Part shown: piece by piece, positions 24,734 to 33,317 of the stretch
Layout of the letters: each line of letters starts with the position of its first letter
How positions within the stretch are numbered: position 1 is the stretch's first letter
DNA from: Deltaproteobacteria bacterium Ga0077539
GTDB lineage: Bacteria > Myxococcota_A > Polyangia > Polyangiales > Ga0077539
Direction of reading: 5' to 3'
Length of the DNA: 55,203 bases
Assembly (NCBI GenBank): GCA_001465015.1
Contig: LNEO01000300.1
Coordinates: 1-55,203 of the forward strand
Position numbers and translations under genes: made by a program
The notes under the pieces: model-generated
Seen by the model: the letters and a program-made list of their open reading frames with translations, nothing else
What the model was told of the DNA's origin: nothing
Databases searched by the model: none

Positions 24734-27700
24734 TGCAGTGGCTCGCGTCCGTGAGCGTCAAGCGCCCGGTGTTCACCTGGGTGCTCGCGCTGGTGATGGT
24801 TGTGTTCGGCGCCGTCGGGTTGGGCGCGATCGGCGTCGATCGCTATCCCGACGTGCAGATCCCGTTCGTCGTGGTGACCACAGCGCTCGCAGGAGCGTCG
24901 CCCTCGCAGGTCGAGCGAGACGTCACCGACCGCATCGAAGAGGCGGTCAACAGCATTTCGGGCCTCGAGCGCATCGACTCGCAGAGCGTCGAGGGGGCGA
25001 GCATCGTGTTCGCGAGCTTCGTGCTCGAGAAGGACGTCAACGTCGCGGCACAAGAGGTGCGCGATCGTGTCAACCGCGTGCTCGCGCTCTTGCCGTCGGG
25101 GGCGCGGAGCCCGAGGATCGAAGCCTTCAATCCAAACTCGGCGCCGGTCGTCACGCTGGCGCTGCGAGGGTCGCGCACCGAGCGCGAGCTGACCGAGATC
25201 GCGCGCAGCCTCGTGCGACGGCGCCTCGAGTCCACCTCGGGCGTCGGCGAAGTGTCGCTCTTTGGCGGGCGCGAGCGGCAGGCGCAGATCACGGTCGATC
25301 TCGCGCGGGTCGAGTCGTACGGGCTCACCGTCTCGGACGTCACGCGCGTGCTCGCGGTGAGCAATCAAGAGGCGCCAGGAGGCTCGATCGACGAGGGCGA
25401 TCGTCGCGTCGGACTCCGCGTCCAGGCGCGAGTCGAGCGCGTCTCGCAGTTCGCGCAGCTCGTCGTCGCCCAGCGCGCAGGAATGGCTGTGCGGCTCGGA
25501 GACGTCGCCACCATCCGAGAGGGCGAGGCGAGGGTCAGCTCGATCGCGCAGCTCGACGGCGAGTCGATCGTCGCGCTGACCGTGCGAAAGCGCTCGGGCG
25601 CCAACACCGTGCTCGTGGTCGACGCCGTGCGCGAGCAGGCCGAGGCGCTTCGCAGAGAGCTGCCCGCGGGCGTGCGTCTCGAGGTCGTCCGCGACGAGAG
25701 CGAGTTTCTTCGCAACGCGCTCTCGGCGGTCAATCACCATCTCGTGCTCGGAGCGCTCTTCGCTTCGGCAGTGGTGCTCGTGTTCTTGCGCAGCGGACGC
25801 TCGACCATCATCGCCGCGCTGGCGATCCCGACGTCGATCATCGCCACGTTTGCGCTGTTGGCGGTGATGAAGCTCACGCTCAACATGATCACGCTCCTGG
25901 CGTTGACGTTGGCGGTGGGCATCGTGATCGACGACGCGATCGTCGTGCTCGAGAACATCGTCCGCGTGATGGACACGCGGCGGCTCGATCCCGAGCAAGC
26001 GGCGATCGACGCGACCCGAGAGATCGGCCTCGCGGTGCTCGCCACGACGCTGTCGCTCGTGGCGGTGTTTCTGCCGGTGGCGTTCATGGGCGGGATCGTG
26101 GGTCGCTTTCTGGGCTCGTTCGGGCTCACGATGTCGTTCTCGATCCTGGTGTCGATGGTGGTGGCGTTTTCGTTGACGCCCATGCTCTGCGCGCGATGGC
26201 TGCGGCGAAGGGACGAGCCTGTGGCGGACCCGGTCGACGCGAGCGAACATCGCGCGTCGCATAGCGCACACGGCGCGCACGGCGCGCACGGCGAGGCGGG
26301 GATGCTCGAGCGCGGATACGAGCGAGTGCTTCGCTGGTGCCTCGCGCACCCGAAGCTGATGCTCGTGGCGGTGCTCTTGGTGCTGGCGAGCACGGCGCCG
26401 GTGGGGGCGCGCGTTCCGACTGCGTTTTTGCCGAGCGAAGACGAGGGTCGCTTCGAGGTTTACCTGCGCCTGCCGCCGGGTACATCGGTGGACGCCACGC
26501 GGATCGCGGTCGAGCGCGTGGCGCGCTCGCTGCGCGGGTTCGATTCGGTGCGCCGAACGCTGGTGACCATCGGCAGCCCCGAAGGAGACGCGGTGTCGCG
26601 CGGCTCTCACGAGGCGTCGCTGTACGTGGCGCTCGCGCCGCACGGCGAGCGCTCGATCGAGCAGCGCGCGGTGATGCAGCGGACGCGAGAGCTCCTCGCG
26701 GCGCCCGAGTATCGAAGCTGGACGACCTTCGTCGGCCCGGTGGGCGAGTTCGGCGCGAGCGGCCCCGACGCCGCGACGGTGCAGTATGTGATTCGCGGCC
26801 CGGACGCGACGCGGCTCGCGGAGTACGCGCGAGCGCTGCTCGCAGAGGCGCGGCAGATCCCTCTGACGATCGACCATGGAATCAACGTGGCGCCTGCGTC
26901 GCCCGAGCTCGCGCTGCGCGTCGATCGCGGCCGCGCCGCGGACCGCAACGTGTCGGTGCCAGACCTCATCGAGGCCGTTCAGGTCCTCACCTCCGAGACT
27001 CCGGTGGGAACGATGATCGACCGAGGCGAGCGATACTCGGTCATTCTCCAGCTCGATCCCCAGACTCGGCGCGACCTCCGCAGGATCTCGCAGGCGACGG
27101 TGCGATCACTCGACGGCCAGCGGGTCCCCCTCGGCGAGGTGACCAACGCGCGCCGCGGCGAGGGCCCCTCTTCCATCGTGCGGCTCAATCGTCAGCGCCA
27201 GGTCACCGTGTACATGAACGTGCTTCCTGGCGCGTCGGAGGGCGCGGTGCTCGAGCGCCTTCGCGCGGCGGAGGGGCGGCTGCGAATGCTCCCCGGCTAT
27301 CGCGGAGAACCCGCGGGAAACTCGCAGGAGCTCGAGAAGACCGGGCGCGCCTTCTTGATCGCGATCCTGCTGTCCTTGGTGTTCATGTACCTCGTGATCG
27401 CGGCGCAGTTCGAGAGCTGGCTCTTGCCGTTGGTGATCATGCTCTCGCTGCCGCTGACGGTGCCGTTTGCGTTGCTGACGCAGTGGCTCGCGCGCGACTC
27501 GCTCAACTTGTTCTCGGCGCTCGGGCTGCTCGTGCTCTTCGGGATCGTGAAGAAGAACTCGATCTTGCAGATCGATCACATCCGCGCGCTCGAGCGCGAA
27601 GGGATGGAGCGCGGCGAGGCGATCGTCCGAGGCAGCCGCGATCGATTGCGGCCGATCTTGATGACCACGCTCGCGTTCGTCGCAGGAATGATTCCGCTGG

Positions 27701-27903
27701 TCCTCTCGACGGGCCCCGGCTCGGGCACAAACCGTACGATCGGCGTCATCATCATGGGCGGACAGACGCTCTCGCTCGCGCTGACCCTGCTGGCGACTCC
27801 GGTGGCCTACCAGGGGATGGAACGCTCGCGAGAGACCCTGTCGCGCATGGGGCGATGGATTCGCTCCGTGGGATCCGCGCTCCTCGCCCGCGCGCGTCGG
27901 TAG
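24733..27903 (+). CDS. RND multidrug efflux pump (HAE1, AcrB/MexB-like)
   Basis: 1056-aa inner-membrane H+-driven efflux pump with the usual 12-TM, two-loop layout. Visible hallmarks: N-terminal KRPVFTWVLALVMVVFG, proton-relay Asp pair in TM4 (GIVIDDAIVVLENI), the F.GGIVGRFLGSFG segment, and the TM10 Lys in LFGIVKKNSIL. The Asp pair and GGI segment place it with drug pumps (HAE) rather than heavy-metal pumps. The cytoplasmic loop before TM7 has a His-rich insertion (EHRASHSAHGAHGAHG, near nt 26246-26293). It is the last gene of the LytTR-linked operon. Confidence 0.92.
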   Translation: MQWLASVSVKRPVFTWVLALVMVVFGAVGLGAIGVDRYPDVQIPFVVVTTALAGASPSQVERDVTDRIEEAVNSISGLERIDSQSVEGASIVFASFVLEKDVNVAAQEVRDRVNRVLALLPSGARSPRIEAFNPNSAPVVTLALRGSRTERELTEIARSLVRRRLESTSGVGEVSLFGGRERQAQITVDLARVESYGLTVSDVTRVLAVSNQEAPGGSIDEGDRRVGLRVQARVERVSQFAQLVVAQRAGMAVRLGDVATIREGEARVSSIAQLDGESIVALTVRKRSGANTVLVVDAVREQAEALRRELPAGVRLEVVRDESEFLRNALSAVNHHLVLGALFASAVVLVFLRSGRSTIIAALAIPTSIIATFALLAVMKLTLNMITLLALTLAVGIVIDDAIVVLENIVRVMDTRRLDPEQAAIDATREIGLAVLATTLSLVAVFLPVAFMGGIVGRFLGSFGLTMSFSILVSMVVAFSLTPMLCARWLRRRDEPVADPVDASEHRASHSAHGAHGAHGEAGMLERGYERVLRWCLAHPKLMLVAVLLVLASTAPVGARVPTAFLPSEDEGRFEVYLRLPPGTSVDATRIAVERVARSLRGFDSVRRTLVTIGSPEGDAVSRGSHEASLYVALAPHGERSIEQRAVMQRTRELLAAPEYRSWTTFVGPVGEFGASGPDAATVQYVIRGPDATRLAEYARALLAEARQIPLTIDHGINVAPASPELALRVDRGRAADRNVSVPDLIEAVQVLTSETPVGTMIDRGERYSVILQLDPQTRRDLRRISQATVRSLDGQRVPLGEVTNARRGEGPSSIVRLNRQRQVTVYMNVLPGASEGAVLERLRAAEGRLRMLPGYRGEPAGNSQELEKTGRAFLIAILLSLVFMYLVIAAQFESWLLPLVIMLSLPLTVPFALLTQWLARDSLNLFSALGLLVLFGIVKKNSILQIDHIRALEREGMERGEAIVRGSRDRLRPILMTTLAFVAGMIPLVLSTGPGSGTNRTIGVIIMGGQTLSLALTLLATPVAYQGMERSRETLSRMGRWIRSVGSALLARARR
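26246..26295 (+). repeat. GGCGCGCAC repeats encoding a His-rich loop
   Basis: Short tandem 9-bp units encode repeated His-Gly-Ala in the central cytoplasmic loop of the RND pump. This is low-complexity DNA and may vary in copy number; metal binding is only a possibility. Confidence 0.5.
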
Positions 27904-27948
27904 CGCTTTCGCAACGGACACCTTTGTGTGAACGTCGCGCGCTGAAAA

Positions 27949-29268
27949 ATGGCAAGCACCAACCTGACCTTCGGTTCGCGCGAGGATCACAGAGAGTGGC
28001 TTCGCTCGCAGGGGGCGCTGCCCGCGGGGTTTCGCTGCGGCGCGGCGCGGTTCGAGTTCATCCCGGTCGAGGTGCACAAGCCCTCGAAGATGGCGCTGAC
28101 GCTGATCGCCCTCGACGAGCCGACGGACTCGTTTGCGGCGATGTACACGCGCAACGCGTTTCCGGGAGCGCCGGTGATCATCGGTCGAAAGCGCCTCGCG
28201 GCGCCGCGGCTCGGGGCGATCATCGTGAACAACAAGGTCTCCAACGTATGCGCGCCCGGCGGCGTCGAGAGCGCCGAGCGCGTGTGCGCGGCGGTCGCGA
28301 GCGCGCTCTCGATGAGCCCCACCGAGGTGCTCCCTTCGAGCACGGGCGTGATCGGCTGGCAGCTGCCCACCGAGGCGATGTTGGCCAATGTTCCGTCAGT
28401 CATCAGCGCGCTTCAGTCCGAGAGCATCGTGCCCGCGGCCGAGGGGATCGTGACGACGGACCTCTACCCGAAGGTGCGCTCTGTGACCGTCGGCGACGGT
28501 CGCATCGTGGGGATCGCGAAGGGCGCAGGGATGATCGAGCCCAACCTCGCGACGATGCTGGTCTACCTGCTCACGGACCTGGACGTCAGCCGCGACGCGC
28601 TTCGCGAAGCGCTGCGCTCGGCGGTGGACGCGAGCTTTCACTCGATGAGCATCGACAGCGACACCAGCACGTCGGACACGATCGTGGCGGCCTCGTCGAG
28701 GAAGAAGCGATGCCCAAGCGACGAGGCATTTCGCAGCGCGCTCGAAAAGGTGTGCTGGGATCTGACCGAGGACGTCGTGCGCAACGGCGAGGGCGTTCAC
28801 CACGTCATGCGCGTGCGGGTGAGCGGCGCGCCGACGCGCGATGCGGCGCGGGCGATCGGCAAGAGCATCGTCAACTCCCCGCTGTTTCAGTGCGCGGTGT
28901 GCGGCAACGACCCCAACGTCGGCCGCCTCGTGATGGCTGTCGGAAAATGGGTAGGCGAGCACCTGCCGGGCGCGGATCTCTCCAAGTGCGCCATCACCAT
29001 GGGCGGCGTTCCGCTGTTGATCGACGGGGTCTTCAGGCTCGACCCGACGAGAGAAGAAGCCCTGGTGGCTCACATGCGAGGCGCCGAGCTGTACGCGTCG
29101 GTCGCTCCCCCAGACGGGTTGACCTTTGTCCCGCCGATCCGGTTTCCGCCCCACGAGAAGTGCGTCGAGATCGAGGTCGCGCTCGGGCTCGGCGACGCGA
29201 GCTGCACGGTGCTCGGCGCGGATCGCACCCACGAGTACATCAGCGAAAACGCGGATTATCGGACCTGA
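27949..29268 (+). CDS. argJ: ArgJ-like glutamate N-acetyltransferase / ornithine acetyltransferase
   Basis: 439-aa ornithine acetyltransferase family protein, self-cleaving into alpha and beta chains. The autoproteolysis/nucleophile Thr202 is in KGAGMIEPNLATML, the oxyanion Thr-Gly pair is in SSTGVIG (130-136), and the C-terminus ends in the family-typical NADYRT. Activity: transfer of acetyl from N-acetylornithine to glutamate in cyclic arginine synthesis. The N-terminal ~80 residues and the SNVCAPGG stretch diverge from standard ArgJ (usually N-A-C-T-G), and no other arg gene is nearby, so a secondary acetyltransferase role is possible. It lies 45 bp after the RND pump on the same strand; cotranscription is uncertain. 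Confidence 0.85.
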   Translation: MASTNLTFGSREDHREWLRSQGALPAGFRCGAARFEFIPVEVHKPSKMALTLIALDEPTDSFAAMYTRNAFPGAPVIIGRKRLAAPRLGAIIVNNKVSNVCAPGGVESAERVCAAVASALSMSPTEVLPSSTGVIGWQLPTEAMLANVPSVISALQSESIVPAAEGIVTTDLYPKVRSVTVGDGRIVGIAKGAGMIEPNLATMLVYLLTDLDVSRDALREALRSAVDASFHSMSIDSDTSTSDTIVAASSRKKRCPSDEAFRSALEKVCWDLTEDVVRNGEGVHHVMRVRVSGAPTRDAARAIGKSIVNSPLFQCAVCGNDPNVGRLVMAVGKWVGEHLPGADLSKCAITMGGVPLLIDGVFRLDPTREEALVAHMRGAELYASVAPPDGLTFVPPIRFPPHEKCVEIEVALGLGDASCTVLGADRTHEYISENADYRT

Positions 29269-29546
29269 CCCGGCGTGCGCAGGATAACGGTGGGACAGTC
29301 AGCGCGTTGACGGCGGACCGCTCGCGCGCGCGCTGACACGGGCGTTTTGCTCGAAATAACGGGGGTGTTTCGCGGGACCTGTCTGGGGACGGGTCCTGCA
29401 CTGGCAGTGCTCGGGTCGCGACGCGACCGCCTGAGCCCCGTGACCACGCGAGCAGACCCGACGCGGCGCGCCTTCGAGCGCGCGCGCGAACGGTCGCTCG
29501 TTGCCTCGATACCCCCTCGCCGCGAGCGCGCGAGATGGAGACTGCA
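29269..29546. other. Structured intergenic region after argJ
   Basis: 278 bp without a gene. Three inverted repeats cluster at 29374-29428: GGACC...GGTCC (29375-29379 / 29392-29396), GCACTGGCAGTGC (29398-29410), and GGTCGCG-A-CGCGACC (29414-29428). It could hold a terminator for argJ, a structured leader of the next gene, or a small RNA. No T-tract. Confidence 0.4.
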
Positions 29547-29990
29547 ATGCGCCGATCCCTGACGATTCCCAGCACGCTCGTGGTTGCTCTTGCCGTGAGC
29601 TGCGCACCGACCAACGATCCGCCGGACGCTGCCCGGCACGACGTCGTCGCGTCGAGCGACAGCGCGCCCATCGAGCGAATCGACGGCGGCTGTTACTCCG
29701 GCGAGCGATACGTCGGCGCGCCGCGCGTGTGTCTGCCGAGCTATCCCGCGACCGCGTGCCGCGTCGCGCGTGCGTGCCGCGCGAACGAGTGCGGCGACGA
29801 ATGCACGCTGTGTTCGGAGATGTTTCGATGCTTTCCCCAGATCGTGCGGCCCGGAGACGACGCGATGGCCCAGGCGGACGGCGCGACTCCGCGGTGCGAC
29901 TCGCCCGCGCTCACGTGTGATCGCTACGGCTGCGAGCCAGGGTGCCAGACCATTCCCGCGCCCGTCGAAACGGGCGGCGGCATCGGGTGA
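29547..29990 (+). CDS. Small Cys-rich lipoprotein
   Basis: 147-aa exported lipoprotein. Signal MRRSLTIPSTLVVALAVSC with lipobox AVSC is followed by an Asp/Ser linker and a Cys-rich body (about 12 Cys, e.g. CRANECGDECTLCSEMFRC), presumably disulfide-bonded. The ATG at 29547 was chosen over ATG 29535 because GGAG lies at good spacing and the Arg pair sits right at the N-terminus. Function unknown. It converges with the methyltransferase-like gene across a hairpin (30001-30019). Confidence 0.7.
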   Translation: MRRSLTIPSTLVVALAVSCAPTNDPPDAARHDVVASSDSAPIERIDGGCYSGERYVGAPRVCLPSYPATACRVARACRANECGDECTLCSEMFRCFPQIVRPGDDAMAQADGATPRCDSPALTCDRYGCEPGCQTIPAPVETGGGIG

Positions 29991-30000
29991 TGAGCCCGAC

Positions 30001-30019
30001 GATCACCCGGGCGGTGATC
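30001..30019. terminator. Hairpin between convergent genes
   Basis: GATCACC-CGGGC-GGTGATC: perfect 7-bp stem, 5-nt loop, 10 bp after the lipoprotein stop and 66 bp before the stop of the opposing gene. Candidate bidirectional terminator without a T-tract. Confidence 0.5.
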
Positions 30020-30084
30020 GAATCGAAGCGTGTCTCGCGAACGGAAGGTGGCGCTGCCGTAGGTCGACCGCAGCTGGCGCTCGA

Positions 30085-30948
30085 TCACGCCGCGCGGCGG
30101 GCTCGAACAAACTCGGACAGCGCGCGCACGTGCGCGCCGGTCACGTGGCCGCTGCCGCCGACGACGTGCGCGCCGCGCGTGATGCACGCGCCGAGGCTCG
30201 AGGCGAACCGCTCGGGCGTCGTGTCTTGTGTCACGTGCACGCGGACGCCGACGAACACGCCCGACGCGCAGGTCTGCGCTCGCTCGAGCGCCTCGTGAAG
30301 CGGACCCATCGTCGCGGCCGAGAGGATCACGAGGCGCGCCCCGACCGCGCTGCAGCCTCGGACGGCGCGCGTGAGGTCGGTGCCATCCAAGAGCGCCCCT
30401 TGCGCGTCGAGCGAGAGCGTCACCCACGTCTCGGGGATCGCCACTGCGGCGACGCTCGTCGCGGCGAGCGTCTCTTCGAAGGCGGGCATGGACTCGATCA
30501 GACAGAGCGATCCTCCGCCGGACGCGATGCGCGCGACCTGCTCTTTGTGCTCGTCGTGCGCGACGCGCATCGAGAGGCGATCGCGCTCGATCCCGAGGGG
30601 GCCGATCGCGCTCGCGACGAGAATTGGGTGATCGGCGCTCGCGGCTTCTTCCGCGGCGAGGTCCATCGCGCGATGGGTGATCGCCGCCGCGCGCATCCCG
30701 AAGCCGCCTCGCGCCAGCGCGCGGGCGCTGGTGCTCGCGGTCCAGGCGGTGAGGAGGTCGACACCTGCGTCAGCGAACTCCCGGTGAACCATGGCGAGCA
30801 CGTCGGGGGCGTCCCGAGCGGCAGGCGCATCGCGCAGGGGGCCGGTGGGGTGATAGCCGTGCCTCGCGAGCGCGGCGGAGGTGCCTCCGTCGAGCACGAG
30901 CGTCGCGCCGCGCGAGAGTCGGAGCAGGGTCGGGTGGATTTGCGCCAT
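30085..30948 (-). CDS. Homocysteine S-methyltransferase-like protein lacking zinc cysteines
   Basis: 287-aa TIM-barrel protein of the MmuM/BHMT family by overall pattern: ATLVLDGGTSAALARHG near the N-terminus, AMVHREFADAGVDLLTAWT, ASAIGPLG, and a C-terminal VVGGSGHVTGAHVRAL. Family enzymes bind Zn through a Cys in GxNC and a Cys pair in GGCCG; here these read GVRVHVTQ and GGSGHV, so all three Cys are gone. Zn-dependent methyl transfer to homocysteine is therefore unlikely. The ATG at 30948 starts the domain at the normal place; a longer frame exists upstream but looks non-coding. CGAAC-N4-GTTCG lies just upstream. Confidence 0.72.
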   Translation of the reverse strand: MAQIHPTLLRLSRGATLVLDGGTSAALARHGYHPTGPLRDAPAARDAPDVLAMVHREFADAGVDLLTAWTASTSARALARGGFGMRAAAITHRAMDLAAEEAASADHPILVASAIGPLGIERDRLSMRVAHDEHKEQVARIASGGGSLCLIESMPAFEETLAATSVAAVAIPETWVTLSLDAQGALLDGTDLTRAVRGCSAVGARLVILSAATMGPLHEALERAQTCASGVFVGVRVHVTQDTTPERFASSLGACITRGAHVVGGSGHVTGAHVRALSEFVRARRAA

Positions 30949-30953
30949 AGTCG

Positions 30954-30967
30954 CGAACGAACGTTCG
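30954..30967. promoter_or_regulatory. CGAAC-N4-GTTCG inverted repeat
   Basis: CGAACGAACGTTCG lies 6 bp upstream of the methyltransferase-like ATG and in the shared upstream region of the divergent MYXO-CTERM gene. It matches the half-sites and spacing of Gram-positive-type LexA boxes. Since LexA sites differ widely among deltaproteobacterial lineages, the assignment is speculative. Confidence 0.25.
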
Positions 30968-31081
30968 ATCGTCGCACAAAGGGTCGCCCTCGCGCGAGTC
31001 TCGTCCGAGGGGGCCAGATCGTTTTTCACGGTCGCTCGCCGCATTTACCGCCGCGCCTGTGTGTGTGAAGGTCCCGGCGCG

Positions 31082-32620
31082 ATGAAGCCACGGTTCTTTG
31101 TGTCTGGCATGCTTGCGGCCGCGACGGTCGCGACGGCGGTTGCGCCTGCAAACGCGCTGGAGATCGCGCGCGTCACGCGTCGAGGGTACATCGTCGTCGA
31201 CGAACCCGAGGCGGTGACTCCCTACGAGGGGCGCGTCCCGACCGGTAACACACAAGACACCTTTCAGTTTATCGCCGATCTGACGCGGGTGATCGCCGAC
31301 ACTCCTGGGGCACCCCGTGGGCGGTACGTCGCGGTCATGCAGACCTCCAATGACTCGGGCGGCGCGCTCGCGTTCTACCTGGGGCTCTTCAACGACGTGC
31401 GAGGCATCGGGCAGACCAGTCCGGTCAACCGCAATCAGGAGACGTACAACCTCAACTCCTTTGCGGGCACGGCGTATCCCGTGACGGGGTTTGTCTGGCT
31501 CAACAACTACAATCTCTACATCGGCGGCTTCTCGGACTTCGGCAAGTACCTGATCTGTACGCAGGAGTTCGGGCACCGTTGGGGGACCTTCGTTCGCACT
31601 CCTCCGCAGCCGACGGGAAACATGTTCGTCCGCGACAGCGGCGTCGACACGGGAGTGCCCACGGATGCCTCTGCGGAGGACGGGTCTTCACCGGATGCGT
31701 CCGACGCGGACGCAGATGGCTCGGGCATGGACGCGAGCGTCACCGACTCGGGCGTGCCGATGGGCCCAGCGCTGACCGTCAACGGGTTGCTCGGTCGGCA
31801 GACCGCGCACTGGAGCTACTTCGTTCACAGCAACGGCTCGCCCATGGAGGGCAACAACTGGAGCGAGATCATGCCCGGCGTGTTTCGCGCAGGGCGCCCC
31901 ACGTTCAAGTTTCACCCGATGGACCTGTACATCATGGGCATGCTCGCGCCCGAAGATGTCCCGTCGACGTACATCATCGCCAACCCCGACACGATGGGGC
32001 AGCGCGACCGCAACGGGCAGCGGATCAACCCTGCATCGACGCCGGAGTTCGGCGACCGCAACATCACGATCCGCGGGACGCGCGTTCCCTTCGGGATGGA
32101 AGACATCATTCGCGCCAACGGGCCGCGGATCCCCGCCGCGGTGACGGTGACCCCCACCCGCGGTGACGGCGGCGTCGGCTCCGACGCGGGCGCCGATGGC
32201 GGCGCGCCCGATCCGAGGCCGAGCGACCTCGACGTCGTGTGGGTGCTGCTCACGACGTCCGATCGCGTGGGCGATCGACTGGTGCGCGATTTCGACCGCG
32301 CCGTCGACGAGTGCGCCGACGGCTACTCGTACTCGACCGATGGGCGATCGGAGCTCATCCCGCAAGTCACGACCACGCGGATTGTTCCCGACGTGGTCAC
32401 GCCGGACGCGACCGCTCCGGACGCGGGCGACGGCGGAATCGCTGCGGACGCCGGCGACGGGGGCAGCGAGCCGACGTCGTTCACCGTGGGTGGCGGCTGC
32501 GCGTGTCGAGCGACCGTGGCGAGCCCCGCAGGCGGCCGCGCCAACGGGTGGGCCTTGTGCGCGGCGCTCTCTCTGCTCGTGTGTGTCTCGGCCCGCGCCC
32601 GTCGACGCGCGCGTGCGTGA
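31082..32620 (+). CDS. Secreted MYXO-CTERM protein with degenerate HExxH motif
   Basis: 512-aa exported protein. N-terminal signal peptide (MKPRFFVSGMLAAATVATAV, ending near ANA). A zincin-like core has YLICTQEFGHRWG, where the first His of HEFGH is Gln161 (codon CAG), followed later by SYFVHSNGSPMEGNNW and FKFHPMDLYIMGML, a pattern I recall in large myxobacterial secreted proteins. An Asp/Ser/Gly-rich insert follows the motif. The C-terminus has GGGCACR, a hydrophobic helix and an Arg cluster: a MYXO-CTERM surface-sorting tail. Probably surface-anchored; peptidase activity is doubtful. The stop overlaps the Fic start by 8 bp. Confidence 0.78.
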   Translation: MKPRFFVSGMLAAATVATAVAPANALEIARVTRRGYIVVDEPEAVTPYEGRVPTGNTQDTFQFIADLTRVIADTPGAPRGRYVAVMQTSNDSGGALAFYLGLFNDVRGIGQTSPVNRNQETYNLNSFAGTAYPVTGFVWLNNYNLYIGGFSDFGKYLICTQEFGHRWGTFVRTPPQPTGNMFVRDSGVDTGVPTDASAEDGSSPDASDADADGSGMDASVTDSGVPMGPALTVNGLLGRQTAHWSYFVHSNGSPMEGNNWSEIMPGVFRAGRPTFKFHPMDLYIMGMLAPEDVPSTYIIANPDTMGQRDRNGQRINPASTPEFGDRNITIRGTRVPFGMEDIIRANGPRIPAAVTVTPTRGDGGVGSDAGADGGAPDPRPSDLDVVWVLLTTSDRVGDRLVRDFDRAVDECADGYSYSTDGRSELIPQVTTTRIVPDVVTPDATAPDAGDGGIAADAGDGGSEPTSFTVGGGCACRATVASPAGGRANGWALCAALSLLVCVSARARRRARA

Positions 32621-33317
32621 TTTCGAGCGAATCGAGGACGCCGCCGAGCGGCACCTGGCGCTGAGAGCCTCGCTCGCCAACAGCGCGCATGCGCCTTCGG
32701 ATCGCGCCGAGCGCGCTCTCTCTGCGTTCGACGCGCTGGGAGCGCACGCAGGAGACCGATTCGAATCGCTGCGCGAGTACACGCTGCGCGTCGATGTGCC
32801 AGCGCACGAAGGAGATCCTGCGCGCAACGAGCGCACCCTCCGCGCGATGTCCGAAGCGGGGTTTGGTGATGGAATCCATGGAATTATTCTGGATGACCCG
32901 CGGTCACTCGAGCGCTGGGTAGGCGCGATGCTCGGCCTCGAGGGGCGCGCGAAGCTCCGGACCGAGGAAGCCTTTGCTCGCGGCGGCCTGCATCGCTACT
33001 CGACGCTCGACGGGCTGCTCGAGCGGCGGTGGATCGAGGGTTTTTCTCGAGAGGTCTTCGCGCTGCACCCCGTGCTTCGCGGCGCGTGCTGGTACTTCGA
33101 CGCGATCTTTCTGCACCCGTTCGCGGACGGCAACGCGCGGCTCGCGCGGGCGCTGCTGGTCTATTCCCTCGATGGACTGCCGCAGCCGCCGCTCGCGCCG
33201 CTCGTGTGGTTGCCCAAGCGGCCCGGGAGCGCCGAGGACTTCTGGCGCTTCGTGACGGTTTGCGCGCTGCAGACCGTTGCGCGCGAGCGTTCGAAGTGCC
33301 ATCAGCGCAGCCTTTGA
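32613..33317 (+). CDS. Fic-domain protein
   Basis: 234-aa protein with the Fic motif at residues 168-179: HPFADGNARLAR, close to the consensus HPFx(D/E)GNGRxxR. The catalytic His168 and both Arg are present, but the Gly after Asn is Ala175. Fic enzymes transfer AMP (or other NMP/phosphoryl groups) to target Ser/Thr/Tyr. No clear S/TxxxE(G/N) inhibitory helix is visible. The start is GTG 32613, inside the end of the MYXO-CTERM gene; the 3' end overlaps the next gene's ATG (TGATG). It is therefore in a coupled three-gene unit with the downstream unknown protein as a possible regulator or target. Confidence 0.8.
   Translation: MRDFERIEDAAERHLALRASLANSAHAPSDRAERALSAFDALGAHAGDRFESLREYTLRVDVPAHEGDPARNERTLRAMSEAGFGDGIHGIILDDPRSLERWVGAMLGLEGRAKLRTEEAFARGGLHRYSTLDGLLERRWIEGFSREVFALHPVLRGACWYFDAIFLHPFADGNARLARALLVYSLDGLPQPPLAPLVWLPKRPGSAEDFWRFVTVCALQTVARERSKCHQRSL

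Noticed and set aside
23923..26877. Minus-strand frame of almost 1000 codons opposite the TolC/RND genes
   Set aside because: His/Arg/Glu-rich low-complexity product with no recognisable fold; the plus-strand genes are unambiguous.
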